Source: JAJYSO01 sp964579505 (lineage in GTDB: Bacteria; Bacteroidota; Bacteroidia; Flavobacteriales; Flavobacteriaceae). Taken from it: 64,000 nucleotides of DNA. This document shows positions 1-7,422 of this stretch, piece after piece (position 1 is the first letter of the stretch; every line of letters begins with the position of its first letter). The position numbers and the translations under genes are program-made. The notes beneath the pieces are model-generated. The model did no database searches and had not been told where the DNA came from. It saw only the letters and a list, made by a program, of their open reading frames with translations. Location: positions 1 to 64,000 of the forward strand of contig CAZOGC010000009.1 in assembly GCA_964579505.1 (NCBI GenBank). The letters run 5' to 3'.

Positions 1-108
1 TTTAAATATTAATTGACCCTTCTAAATCCTACTTTACAAACATAGGATGACAAGGTAAATCTACAAAGAATTCATGTAAAGATTCGCTTCAATTTTTGTC
101 ACACAGAG

Positions 109-133
109 CCCGTCGATGTGCGGCAAAAATGAA
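109..133 (+). repeat. Dispersed intergenic repeat, copy A
   Basis: The segment starting CCCGTCGATGTG and ending AATGAA recurs at 16249-16273 with the same first 12 bases and a diverged second half. Both copies lie between genes. I see no coding potential. It looks like a remnant of a short dispersed element. Confidence 0.5.
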
Positions 134-163
134 TAAAACAATTCCTTGACAGGCCTAGCTTAA

Positions 164-184
164 GCAGGCAAACTCAGTGCGACA
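164..184 (+). repeat. Dispersed intergenic repeat, GCAGG...CAGTG family
   Basis: A 21-base segment from GCAGG to GACA matches 6470-6490 at all but three positions, and a weaker copy lies at 16313-16331. All copies sit in gene-free DNA together with CCTGCC/GGCAGG or CTTCGACAAGC motifs, as expected for a non-coding REP-like family. Confidence 0.5.
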
Positions 185-209
185 TGGCTTTATTCGCAGG
201 GCGTACCTA

Positions 210-240
210 ACTTTTCAAGGGTTTGAAACCCTTGAAAAGT
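210..240. repeat. Perfect 15-bp inverted repeat 3' of uvrA
   Basis: ACTTTTCAAGGGTTT and its exact reverse complement flank one central G (225). It begins 26 bases beyond the uvrA stop codon, so it could form a strong hairpin in the transcript end. No T-run follows on either strand, so it is not a textbook intrinsic terminator. A hairpin of the same design occurs at 3477-3509, suggesting an intergenic palindrome family. Confidence 0.7.
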
Positions 241-265
241 CTTGCTATTTATTCTAACCGTTTGC

Positions 266-3055
266 TTATGCCAATTTTTCGCGTAAATAATTGGCGGTAT
301 AAGAAGTTTTGTCTTGTGCCACCGCTTCTGGAGTGCCGGTAACAACTATATTTCCTCCTTTTTCACCGCCTTCAGGCCCGAGGTCTATGATATAATCAGC
401 ACATTTAATCAGGTCTATATTGTGCTCTATGACCAATACCGAATGTCCTTTTGCCAGCAACGCATTAAATGATTTCAACAACTTATTAATATCGTGAAAG
501 TGCAATCCGGTAGTAGGTTCATCAAAAATAAACAGCGTTTTATCGGCATTTTGTCCTTTTCCTAAAAACGAGGCCAATTTAATGCGTTGCGCCTCTCCAC
601 CGGATAAGGTTGAAGAACTTTGCCCCAGCGTAACATAACCTAATCCTACATCTTGCAAAGGCTGTAATTGTTTGGCAATTTTGGCTTCTTTGTTTTCCGC
701 AAAAAAAGAAATAGCCTCATCTATGGTCATACAAAGTACCTCGTAAATAGACTTCTTACAAAACTTAACTTCCAACACTTCTCGCTTAAACCGTTTGCCA
801 TGACATGTATCGCAGGTTAGATGCACGTCGGCCATAAATTGCATTTCGATCGTTACTTCTCCTTCTCCTTTACAGGTTTCACAACGTCCACCATCTACAT
901 TAAAACTAAAATGTTTGGGTTTAAAATTGCGTAGTTTTGCCAATTTTTGTCGAGCAAATAACTTTCTAATCTCATCATAAGCCTTGATATAGGTCACCGG
1001 ATTAGAACGCGAAGAACGCCCAATGGGGTTTTGATCAACGTATTCTACTTGTTTAAGCGCTCCCAACGATCCTTCTAACCGTGTAAACTGTCCCGGCTTA
1101 GCCCCTTGCCCGTATAATTTTTTCTGCAATCCGGGGTAAATAATCTTGCGCACCAAGGTGCTTTTTCCACTACCGGAAACGCCGGTAATAGCTACAAAAC
1201 ACTGTAATGGAATCCGTAGATCTATATTTTTAAGGTTGTTTTCGCGCGCGCCCACAACCGTTACATAATATTTTGAGGTGCGACGTTTTTTAGGAACTGC
1301 AATAGTTAATTCTCCGTTTAAATATTTAGCGGTCAATGAAGAAGACTTTAAAATGGCATTAAAATTTCCGGTGGCTACAATCTCGCCACCAAAAGTACCG
1401 GCTTCAGGGCCTACATCAATAATCTCGTCGGCTGCTTTCATCACTTCTTCATCGTGCTCTACTACCACAATGGTATTTCCCAAATCACGCAGGGATTTTA
1501 AAACCCCGATTAACCGTTCATTATCGCGCGGATGCAGTCCTATAGAAGGTTCGTCTAAAATATACATAGATCCTACCAGACTACTGCCTAAAGAAGTGGC
1601 CAAATTAATGCGCTGCGATTCTCCCCCCGACAGGGTATTTGATTTTCGATTAAGGGTAAGATAGTCTAAACCTACATTGGCCAGAAAATCTAATCGGGTA
1701 TTAATTTCTTTTAGCAGCCTCCGAGCTACCTGTGTTTCGTATTGGGTTAGGGTAAGCGTTTGAAAAAAGGCGCGTACTTTTTTTAGCGGCAAGTCGATCA
1801 ACTCCGTAAGTGCTTTTCCGCCCACTTTTACATACGAGGCTTCTTTGCGCAAGCGTTTTCCTCTACAGACTGTACACCTGGTTTTTCCGCGGTAACGCGA
1901 CAACATTACGCGGTTTTGAATTTTATACGATTTGGCTTCTAATTTTTCGAAAAATGCGGTTAAGCCTTTAAAATATTTGTTTCCGGTCCACAATAATTCT
2001 CGCTGTTCTTCAGTAAGCTCAAAGTAGGGTTTATGTATAGGAAAATCAAATTTATAGGCATTGTTTACCAGTTTATCGCGGTAACGCCGCATACTATCAC
2101 CCCGCCATGGAGCAATGGCCTCTTCATATACCGATAGTTCTGTATTGGGAAAAACAAGGGTTTCATCTAGCCCAATCACATCGCCATATCCTTCACATCG
2201 TGGACAAGCGCCATACGGATTATTAAAACTGAATAGATGCGCATTGGGCACTAGAAAATCCATTCCGTCTAAGGTAAATTTGTTACTGAACTGTCGGCGT
2301 GAATGATTGGACAACTGCTCAATAAATACCTCCCCTTTTCCTTCATAAAAAGCCTCTTGAACGGCATCGGCTAAACGGTTGTAAAAATCTTCGTCGTCTT
2401 TTTTAATAATTCGGTCAACTACTAAAAACAACGCCTCTTCCGTAAGATTTTCAGGTTGCAGTTCCTCTATTCTAATCACTTCTCCTTTTACCTGAACACG
2501 GCTATACCCCTGTTTAGCCAATACTTGTACTTTTTCTTGTGGAGACCTCCCTTTTTCTATGTTAATTTTTGCCAGCAACAACAGTTTGGTGCGCTCTTCA
2601 AAGGTTTTAATATAGTTTACCACATCGGTAACCGTATCTTTTTTTACTTCTTGTCCTGAAATAGGCGAAAAAGTACGGCCAATACGCGCATAGAGCAGTT
2701 TAAGGTAGTCGTAAATTTCTGTAGCAGTACCTACTGTAGACCGCGGGTTGGTAGCATTAACTTTTTGCTGAATAGCAATGGCCGGGGCAATTCCTTTAAT
2801 GTAATCTACCTGAGGTTTATCTAGACGCCCTAAAAACTGTCGGGCATACGAAGACAGGCTTTCTACATACCGACGTTGACCTTCGGCATATAGGGTATCA
2901 AAGGCTAAGCTCGATTTTCCGGAACCCGACAACCCGGTAACAACCACCAATTTGTTACGCGGAATAACTACATCTACATTTTTTAGATTGTGGAGTCTGG
3001 CCCCTTTAATTATAATATTTTTTTTGGGGTCTATTTCTGCCAAGGTTTTTGCCAT
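266..3055 (-). CDS. uvrA: Excinuclease ABC subunit A (UvrA)
   Basis: Damage-recognition ATPase of nucleotide excision repair; a UvrA dimer loads UvrB onto damaged DNA in the cytoplasm. The 929-residue protein has the family's two ABC modules: a first Walker A (GLSGSGKSS, about residue 41), the signature LSGGESQR, a second Walker A (GVSGSGKST) and a second signature LSGGEAQR. CxxC zinc-binding clusters are visible (CPRCEGYG, CETCKGEG, CDTCHGKRF). The open frame runs 49 codons further upstream, but I chose the ATG at 3055 because homologues begin near this point and a TAnnTTTG promoter box lies inside the extension. It is a single gene; neither neighbour is related. Function is secure. Confidence 0.97.
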   Translation of the reverse strand: MAKTLAEIDPKKNIIIKGARLHNLKNVDVVIPRNKLVVVTGLSGSGKSSLAFDTLYAEGQRRYVESLSSYARQFLGRLDKPQVDYIKGIAPAIAIQQKVNATNPRSTVGTATEIYDYLKLLYARIGRTFSPISGQEVKKDTVTDVVNYIKTFEERTKLLLLAKINIEKGRSPQEKVQVLAKQGYSRVQVKGEVIRIEELQPENLTEEALFLVVDRIIKKDDEDFYNRLADAVQEAFYEGKGEVFIEQLSNHSRRQFSNKFTLDGMDFLVPNAHLFSFNNPYGACPRCEGYGDVIGLDETLVFPNTELSVYEEAIAPWRGDSMRRYRDKLVNNAYKFDFPIHKPYFELTEEQRELLWTGNKYFKGLTAFFEKLEAKSYKIQNRVMLSRYRGKTRCTVCRGKRLRKEASYVKVGGKALTELIDLPLKKVRAFFQTLTLTQYETQVARRLLKEINTRLDFLANVGLDYLTLNRKSNTLSGGESQRINLATSLGSSLVGSMYILDEPSIGLHPRDNERLIGVLKSLRDLGNTIVVVEHDEEVMKAADEIIDVGPEAGTFGGEIVATGNFNAILKSSSLTAKYLNGELTIAVPKKRRTSKYYVTVVGARENNLKNIDLRIPLQCFVAITGVSGSGKSTLVRKIIYPGLQKKLYGQGAKPGQFTRLEGSLGALKQVEYVDQNPIGRSSRSNPVTYIKAYDEIRKLFARQKLAKLRNFKPKHFSFNVDGGRCETCKGEGEVTIEMQFMADVHLTCDTCHGKRFKREVLEVKFCKKSIYEVLCMTIDEAISFFAENKEAKIAKQLQPLQDVGLGYVTLGQSSSTLSGGEAQRIKLASFLGKGQNADKTLFIFDEPTTGLHFHDINKLLKSFNALLAKGHSVLVIEHNIDLIKCADYIIDLGPEGGEKGGNIVVTGTPEAVAQDKTSYTANYLREKLA

Positions 3056-3077
3056 AGTGTACAAAAAAAATGAAAAA

Positions 3078-3085
3078 CAAAGGTA
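3078..3085 (-). promoter_or_regulatory. Candidate -7 box of uvrA
   Basis: The minus strand reads TACCTTTG, matching the Bacteroidota -7 consensus TAnnTTTG, 22 bases before the chosen uvrA start. No good -33 TTG was found, so this is a half-supported promoter. Confidence 0.35.
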
Positions 3086-3179
3086 CGGAATCAATATTGG
3101 CCTAAATACGTTATTGTTTATTTTTTGTGCAGCTAAAACCCCATCTAACGACTGGTAAGAAATGGGGAGTAACTTGTAA

Positions 3180-3228
3180 AAACCTGACAGGTTTGAACAC
3201 ACTCTAAAGGATAAACCTGTCAGGTTTA
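3180..3228. repeat. Paired AAACCTGWCAGGTTT palindromes
   Basis: AAACCTGACAGGTTT at 3180-3194 is the exact reverse complement of 3213-3227, and each is itself a palindrome around a single centre base. The pair can form one long hairpin or two small ones. Such CCTGACAGG palindromes look like mobile intergenic elements; function unknown. Confidence 0.7.
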
Positions 3229-3476
3229 CCTGGTTGTCTTAGAAATGTAAAACTATTGACATAATAAGCAAGTAAACAGCGCTTTAACCCTAATGAATTT
3301 ATAATGAATGTTCCTCCCTTTCAATTCCGAGTTATAACAAGAATTGAAAACAACCGGTAAGAAACGAGGCAAAAGACACCTTTAAACATATTTTGTCACA
3401 TTGTGTTTACCTATCTAGGCAGGTAATAATTATTTATTAGACTGCCCTTGTTGTACCTTAACGGGCTATTCCCCAT

Positions 3477-3509
3477 AAACCTCCAAGGTTTTGAAAACCT
3501 TGGAGGTTT
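3477..3509. repeat. 17-bp-arm perfect inverted repeat
   Basis: AAACCTCCAAGGTTTT and its reverse complement surround a single G at 3493, about 70 bases before the histidine kinase. Same architecture as 210-240: odd-length perfect palindrome with AAGG/CCTT arms. It could be a transcript-insulating hairpin or an inserted intergenic element. Confidence 0.7.
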
Positions 3510-3579
3510 TAGTTATATTTAATATCTTGAACCGCCTAACACAATTGTACAAGCATAAACGCCATCGTAGCTATTTAAC

Positions 3580-5436
3580 ATGTTAAATAAAACGCTCTTT
3601 TTGCTGCTTTTATTAGGAGCCTCGCTTACTAAAGGGCAAAATCTTGCTGAGCTTGCCCGGCAACAATACCCGCAAAATGCCCCACAACTAGAGACTTTGC
3701 GCGAAAAAGTTTTTGCCATGCCGCAAGACTCGGCTTACCACTATATTGCCAACCTACAAAAACAAGCCAAAGAAAAAAAGCTTATTAATTGGGTACTCGG
3801 AATGGATTTTCTCAAAATCGATTACAACCAAGAACACCACATACAAACCCCCAACGATTGGGTACAAGAATACAGAGCGCTTCTACAAAGAGCCACCGAT
3901 AAGGAAATTATACCTCTTCAGGTAGTTCTTCTATTCAAAATAGCCCATCTGGAAGAAGGGAAGTTGGACGATTATAAATCGGCTATTGCAGACTACACAA
4001 AACTCAAACAGCTACTACTAAAAATACCCTATAAAGCCTTTCCGCTAAAACTGTCTTATATGGTAGATATCGGGATCGTTTTTTATAGGTTTAAAAATTA
4101 CAAAACTACTTTGCGTTATTTACAAAAAGCGGTTTCTCTTCCGGTCACCCTTGCCAATGTTAATAAATACAGATCCGGGTGGAATACTATTGGACTGATT
4201 TATCAGAAACTTCATCAACCAGACAGTGCGCTTTACTGTTTTCAAAAAGTAATTCAGATTAAGGTAGGCGGAAGAAGTGAACAATGGGAAGGCATTGCCA
4301 AAGGAAATATTGGGCACACTTATTACCTGCAAGGCCGGTACAATGAGGCTATTCCACTACTAAAATACGATGATTCAATAGCGTTAAAATATAAAGACTA
4401 CAGACTGTTTGTAGGTTCAGGCATTTTATTAGCCGATATTTATGTACGACAAAATAAACTAAAAAAAGCGGACTACTATATTCAGGCATGTCTGCAAAAT
4501 ATTAAACGATCTGAACCAAAACAAAAACGACGTCTGCGTCTATTGTATCCGGTAATGGCTAAATATTATATACAAACACAACAGCCCCAAAAGGCCCAAC
4601 AATATATAGATTCTACCTTAGTAGCCAGACAACGTTACAACCGCAAATACAACACGATATTTCTTTTGCAAGCAAACCAAAAAGAAGCACAGCGAAAAGC
4701 CGAATTAATGCGCGCTCAAAAAAGAGCAGAACAAAAACGAAACATCTTTATCTTACTAGCTGTCGTTCTTATTTTTAGTATAATCATGATTTGGCGGTCG
4801 CGCCAACACATTAATCAGCGTCACCGGTTATCAGAAAATTTTTCTAGACAGCTTATACGCGAGCGCGAAAAAGCCCGAAAACACATAGCGGCAGAATTAC
4901 ACGATGGGGCCGGACAACAACTTACGCTATTAAAGAAAAAAGCCGACCGTTTGCACCAAAAAGAACTCAGTAAGTTGGCTCAAGAAATACTCAATGCGGT
5001 ACGTTCTTTATCCCATCGATTATACCCGCCCGTTTTAGAAAAAATTGGACTTACAGAGGCGCTTAAACAACTCGTTTTTAATTATGACGAAGAAACCAAC
5101 ATTTTTTTTACGACTGAAATCGGGTGTTTAAAAAACTGTTTAACTCAAGAAGATGAAGTAGTTTTATACCGATTTATACAAGAAGCACTAAACAATATTG
5201 CCAAACACGCCGAAGCTAAAGCTGCCTTTGTAACCGTTACTAAAAGAGAAAAACATATCTTTGTAAAAGTGAGTGACAACGGCAAGGGATTTGACAGTAC
5301 GCATCAAAACAAGAACGGAATTGGTTTAAAAACCCTACAAGAACGCATTTCTATTCTAAAAGGGCGTATGACTTTTAAAAGTAGCGGGGGGGGTACCAAA
5401 ATAATAGCAATAATTCCACTAACCTATGAAAAATAA
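3580..5436 (+). CDS. TPR-containing membrane sensor histidine kinase (HisKA_3/LytS-NarX class)
   Basis: Two-component sensor of 618 residues. A signal peptide (about 1-19) leads into a helical TPR-like sensor region (about 100-350, clearest at 205-280), a single membrane helix at 388-405, then a HisKA_3 dimerisation box with ELHDGAGQQL and the predicted phospho-acceptor His441. The ATPase part has an N-box EALNNIAKH (about 535), DNGKGFD (566) and NGIGL (579). The sensor should therefore be periplasmic. Its last 11 bases overlap the response regulator gene, so the two are probably translationally coupled. A run of eight G (5386-5393) near the 3' end encodes the last glycines of the ATPase domain and is a slippage risk. 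The signal sensed is unknown. Confidence 0.9.
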   Translation: MLNKTLFLLLLLGASLTKGQNLAELARQQYPQNAPQLETLREKVFAMPQDSAYHYIANLQKQAKEKKLINWVLGMDFLKIDYNQEHHIQTPNDWVQEYRALLQRATDKEIIPLQVVLLFKIAHLEEGKLDDYKSAIADYTKLKQLLLKIPYKAFPLKLSYMVDIGIVFYRFKNYKTTLRYLQKAVSLPVTLANVNKYRSGWNTIGLIYQKLHQPDSALYCFQKVIQIKVGGRSEQWEGIAKGNIGHTYYLQGRYNEAIPLLKYDDSIALKYKDYRLFVGSGILLADIYVRQNKLKKADYYIQACLQNIKRSEPKQKRRLRLLYPVMAKYYIQTQQPQKAQQYIDSTLVARQRYNRKYNTIFLLQANQKEAQRKAELMRAQKRAEQKRNIFILLAVVLIFSIIMIWRSRQHINQRHRLSENFSRQLIREREKARKHIAAELHDGAGQQLTLLKKKADRLHQKELSKLAQEILNAVRSLSHRLYPPVLEKIGLTEALKQLVFNYDEETNIFFTTEIGCLKNCLTQEDEVVLYRFIQEALNNIAKHAEAKAAFVTVTKREKHIFVKVSDNGKGFDSTHQNKNGIGLKTLQERISILKGRMTFKSSGGGTKIIAIIPLTYEK

Positions 5437-6070
5437 TTTGAGCCTATTAGTGGCAGACGATCATCCTTTATTACGCAGGGGTTTAGTAGATGAACTTCTT
5501 GAATCCGGATATACCGTAGTTGCCCAAGCTACCACCGGTGCCGAGGCACTAAGCATGTTGGAGCAACACCGCCCGCAAATTGCTCTTTTAGACGTTAAAA
5601 TGCCGTTGTTATCAGGCATAGAAGTTATTCAAAAAGCCAAGCAAAAAGGGATTGCCACTAAGTTTATCCTCATAACGCAGTATAAAGAATCAGGGCTTTT
5701 ATTTGAAGCACGAAGACTGGGTGTAAACGGTTATTTACTAAAAGAAGAACCTTTTGAAGAGATTGAAAAGTGTATTACAGCCGTTAGTAACGGAAAAACG
5801 TGGTTTAGCCAAGCGGTTAAACGCACTTTTCAAAATAATGTAGATCCCAATCTTAAAAAATTAAAATACCTTACGCCTTCTGAACGCACCATTGTGCGCA
5901 TGATTGCTCAAGACAAAAACTCGCGTGAAATTGCAGAAGATTTGTCTATTTCTAAACGAACCGTAGAAAAACACCGCAGCAACATAATTAACAAACTCGG
6001 TCTCTCATCTGACGAAGACTCGCTCTCTTTTTGGATTCGTCAAAACAAATCCTTAATCCTCTCTTTGTAG
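5426..6070 (+). CDS. LuxR/NarL-family response regulator
   Basis: DNA-binding partner of the overlapping histidine kinase. The 214-residue protein has an N-terminal receiver with the acidic pair Asp11/Asp12, phospho-acceptor Asp56 (LLDVKMP) and the conserved Lys in LLKEE. It ends in a LuxR-type helix-turn-helix (about 148-196) containing LTPSERTIVRMIA and SKRTVEKHRSNI. The start is the ATG inside the kinase's 3' end. Targets are unknown. The next genes downstream form the fibre/T9SS cluster 500 bases away, which makes it a possible but unproven target. Confidence 0.93.
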   Translation: MKNNLSLLVADDHPLLRRGLVDELLESGYTVVAQATTGAEALSMLEQHRPQIALLDVKMPLLSGIEVIQKAKQKGIATKFILITQYKESGLLFEARRLGVNGYLLKEEPFEEIEKCITAVSNGKTWFSQAVKRTFQNNVDPNLKKLKYLTPSERTIVRMIAQDKNSREIAEDLSISKRTVEKHRSNIINKLGLSSDEDSLSFWIRQNKSLILSL

Positions 6071-6149
6071 CGTACTACTGGGTTTCTTACTACTTATTCT
6101 TTCTTTTTGCTACTACGTATAACTACGTAATATTTACACAAAATACGTA

Positions 6150-6181
6150 TTGACATGCATTTGGTATGCTGCCTAGATTTG
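6150..6181 (+). promoter_or_regulatory. Promoter-like site (TTG / TAGATTTG)
   Basis: TTG at 6150-6152 and TAGATTTG at 6174-6181 are separated by 21 bases, close to the Bacteroidota -33/-7 arrangement. The next start codon is 380 bases downstream, so it would give a long leader for the fibre cluster or drive a small RNA. Confidence 0.35.
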
Positions 6182-6358
6182 TATCATAAGTCTTTGAGAT
6201 AGGTGTCATCGCTACTAAACCATCGCAGTAGTCATTCGTATTTTTTTAACAAAATACGCCCGTTTATTACCCACACTTATCGTAAAGACAACTAGTTTAC
6301 TATAAAGACGCTTTGATATGAATCAGTGTGATACCATGGAAACTGTCATTCCGAGTTA

Positions 6359-6490
6359 CCTGCCTTTGGCAGGCCTGTCAAATATCTTGGTTGGTTCCTA
6401 TTATCACACTTCGACACACTTCGACAAGCTCAGTGTGACAAACGAATACAGTATGACAAACCTGCCCAGGCAGGTAAACGCAGTGTGACA
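6359..6490. repeat. Composite REP-like repeat cluster
   Basis: Two GGCAGG palindromes (6359-6373, 6461-6474) flank a segment with CTTCGACAAGC (6419-6429) and CAGTGTGACA repeats. The CTTCGACAAGC word recurs at 16289-16299 and the GCAGG-CAGTG word at 164-184. This identifies a dispersed intergenic family rather than unique regulatory DNA. Confidence 0.55.
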
Positions 6491-6563
6491 AGATAAAATT
6501 AAAAATGCTTATTTAGATTCATTTAAAATAATATAATTTAGTGCAAACCTTAATTTTCTCCCT

Positions 6564-7379
6564 ATGAAAAAATATCTACTCTATTTTGTAGCGCTCCTCT
6601 TTTCTTCGGTGGCTTTTTCACAAACCGGGATTAACACCCATAACCCACAAGCTACCTTAGATGTAGTGGGAGAACCTACAACTGCCAATATCCCTGACGG
6701 GTTTATACCTCCCCGTATTACAGGAGACCAATTAGAAGCCAAAACCGCCTACACCCCTGCGCAAACAGGCGCGGTTATTTATGTAACCAGCCCTATAAGT
6801 AGTTTACCCAGTAGCAACCCACAAACAGTTAACGTAACTGCAAGTGGCTACTATTATTTTAATGGAACGGTATGGGTTAGAATGGCAGATGCCCGACCCA
6901 AACCTTCTATTTATGAAGGAGAGGCTACTCGAAATTGGTCGTTACTCTCTTTAAGTATAGGGGGAACTAGTGCCGGAAAAATTGATTTAAACAACCTTAC
7001 CCCAAAATTTGGAGGAAGCAACATAGACACAGATGGAGATTATGTAGCGCCTTCTACCGGTTATTATATCGTAAAATATGAATGGCGCCCTGAAGCCGGA
7101 CTGACCGCCGGGCTTTTAGGAGATCATTCCTTATACTTATCTAAAAACGGAACCGACCTCTTAGCCGAGAAAAATTTTAGCTCGGTTACGGTAGCTATAA
7201 ATGTCGTCGCACTCAATCTCACACTGGCCAACATACCGGTTAGCTCTACCTTGTTTACCTACATGGTTCATTTAGATAAAAATGATCAACTCAATTTTGG
7301 GGTTAGCAATAATGCTATCAGCTTGGGGCTCTTAAACAATGCTACCGTATCGGTTTACGTCTATAAAATCTCTAATTAG
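6564..7379 (+). CDS. Exported protein of unknown function, first gene of the fibre cluster
   Basis: A 271-residue protein with a clean signal peptide (about 1-19, ending SVAFSQ). Immediately after it comes TGINTHNPQATLDVVG, the same kind of N-terminal module (GIxTxxP...) that opens the next two genes. A tyrosine-rich stretch near 85-110 (GYYYFNGTVWVRM) also resembles those genes (GYYYWHNGKWRKI). The C-terminal half (about 155-271) is predicted to be beta-rich, with APSTGYYIVKYEW, and might be a C1q/TNF-like jelly roll; that is a guess from pattern, not a recognised match. No T9SS C-terminal domain is seen. It lies 43 bases before the next cluster gene on the same strand. Confidence 0.7.
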   Translation: MKKYLLYFVALLFSSVAFSQTGINTHNPQATLDVVGEPTTANIPDGFIPPRITGDQLEAKTAYTPAQTGAVIYVTSPISSLPSSNPQTVNVTASGYYYFNGTVWVRMADARPKPSIYEGEATRNWSLLSLSIGGTSAGKIDLNNLTPKFGGSNIDTDGDYVAPSTGYYIVKYEWRPEAGLTAGLLGDHSLYLSKNGTDLLAEKNFSSVTVAINVVALNLTLANIPVSSTLFTYMVHLDKNDQLNFGVSNNAISLGLLNNATVSVYVYKISN

Positions 7380-7422
7380 GGCTTAACCCCACAACTGTAT
7401 TAACCTGTAATAGTTGCATGTT

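Larger units (their letters stand above)
3056..3579. other. Gene-free divergent intergenic region with palindromes
   Basis: This 524-base gap separates the divergent uvrA and histidine kinase genes. It holds two mutually complementary 15-bp palindromes (3180-3228), a 17-bp-arm hairpin (3477-3509) and a short GGCAGGTAAT fragment near 3417 resembling the dispersed repeats elsewhere in the window. I see no convincing ORF or RNA gene. Confidence 0.6.
6071..6563. other. Gene-free region with dispersed repeats and an orphan promoter-like site
   Basis: This 493-base gap lies between the response regulator and the fibre cluster. It contains a promoter-like pair (6150-6181), a CCTGCC-TTT-GGCAGG palindrome (6359-6373), repeated TCGACA-containing segments (6409-6429), two CAGTGTGACA copies (6431 and 6481) and a CCTGCC-CA-GGCAGG palindrome (6461-6474). 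No ORF of note. Confidence 0.55.

Noticed and set aside
210..240. Palindrome as a classical intrinsic terminator of uvrA
   Set aside because: A strong stem but no T-run on the uvrA transcript side; kept as an inverted repeat instead.
3056..3202. 49-codon N-terminal extension of UvrA
   Set aside because: It contains a TACCTTTG promoter-like box and does not resemble UvrA; the family start MAKTL is at 3055.
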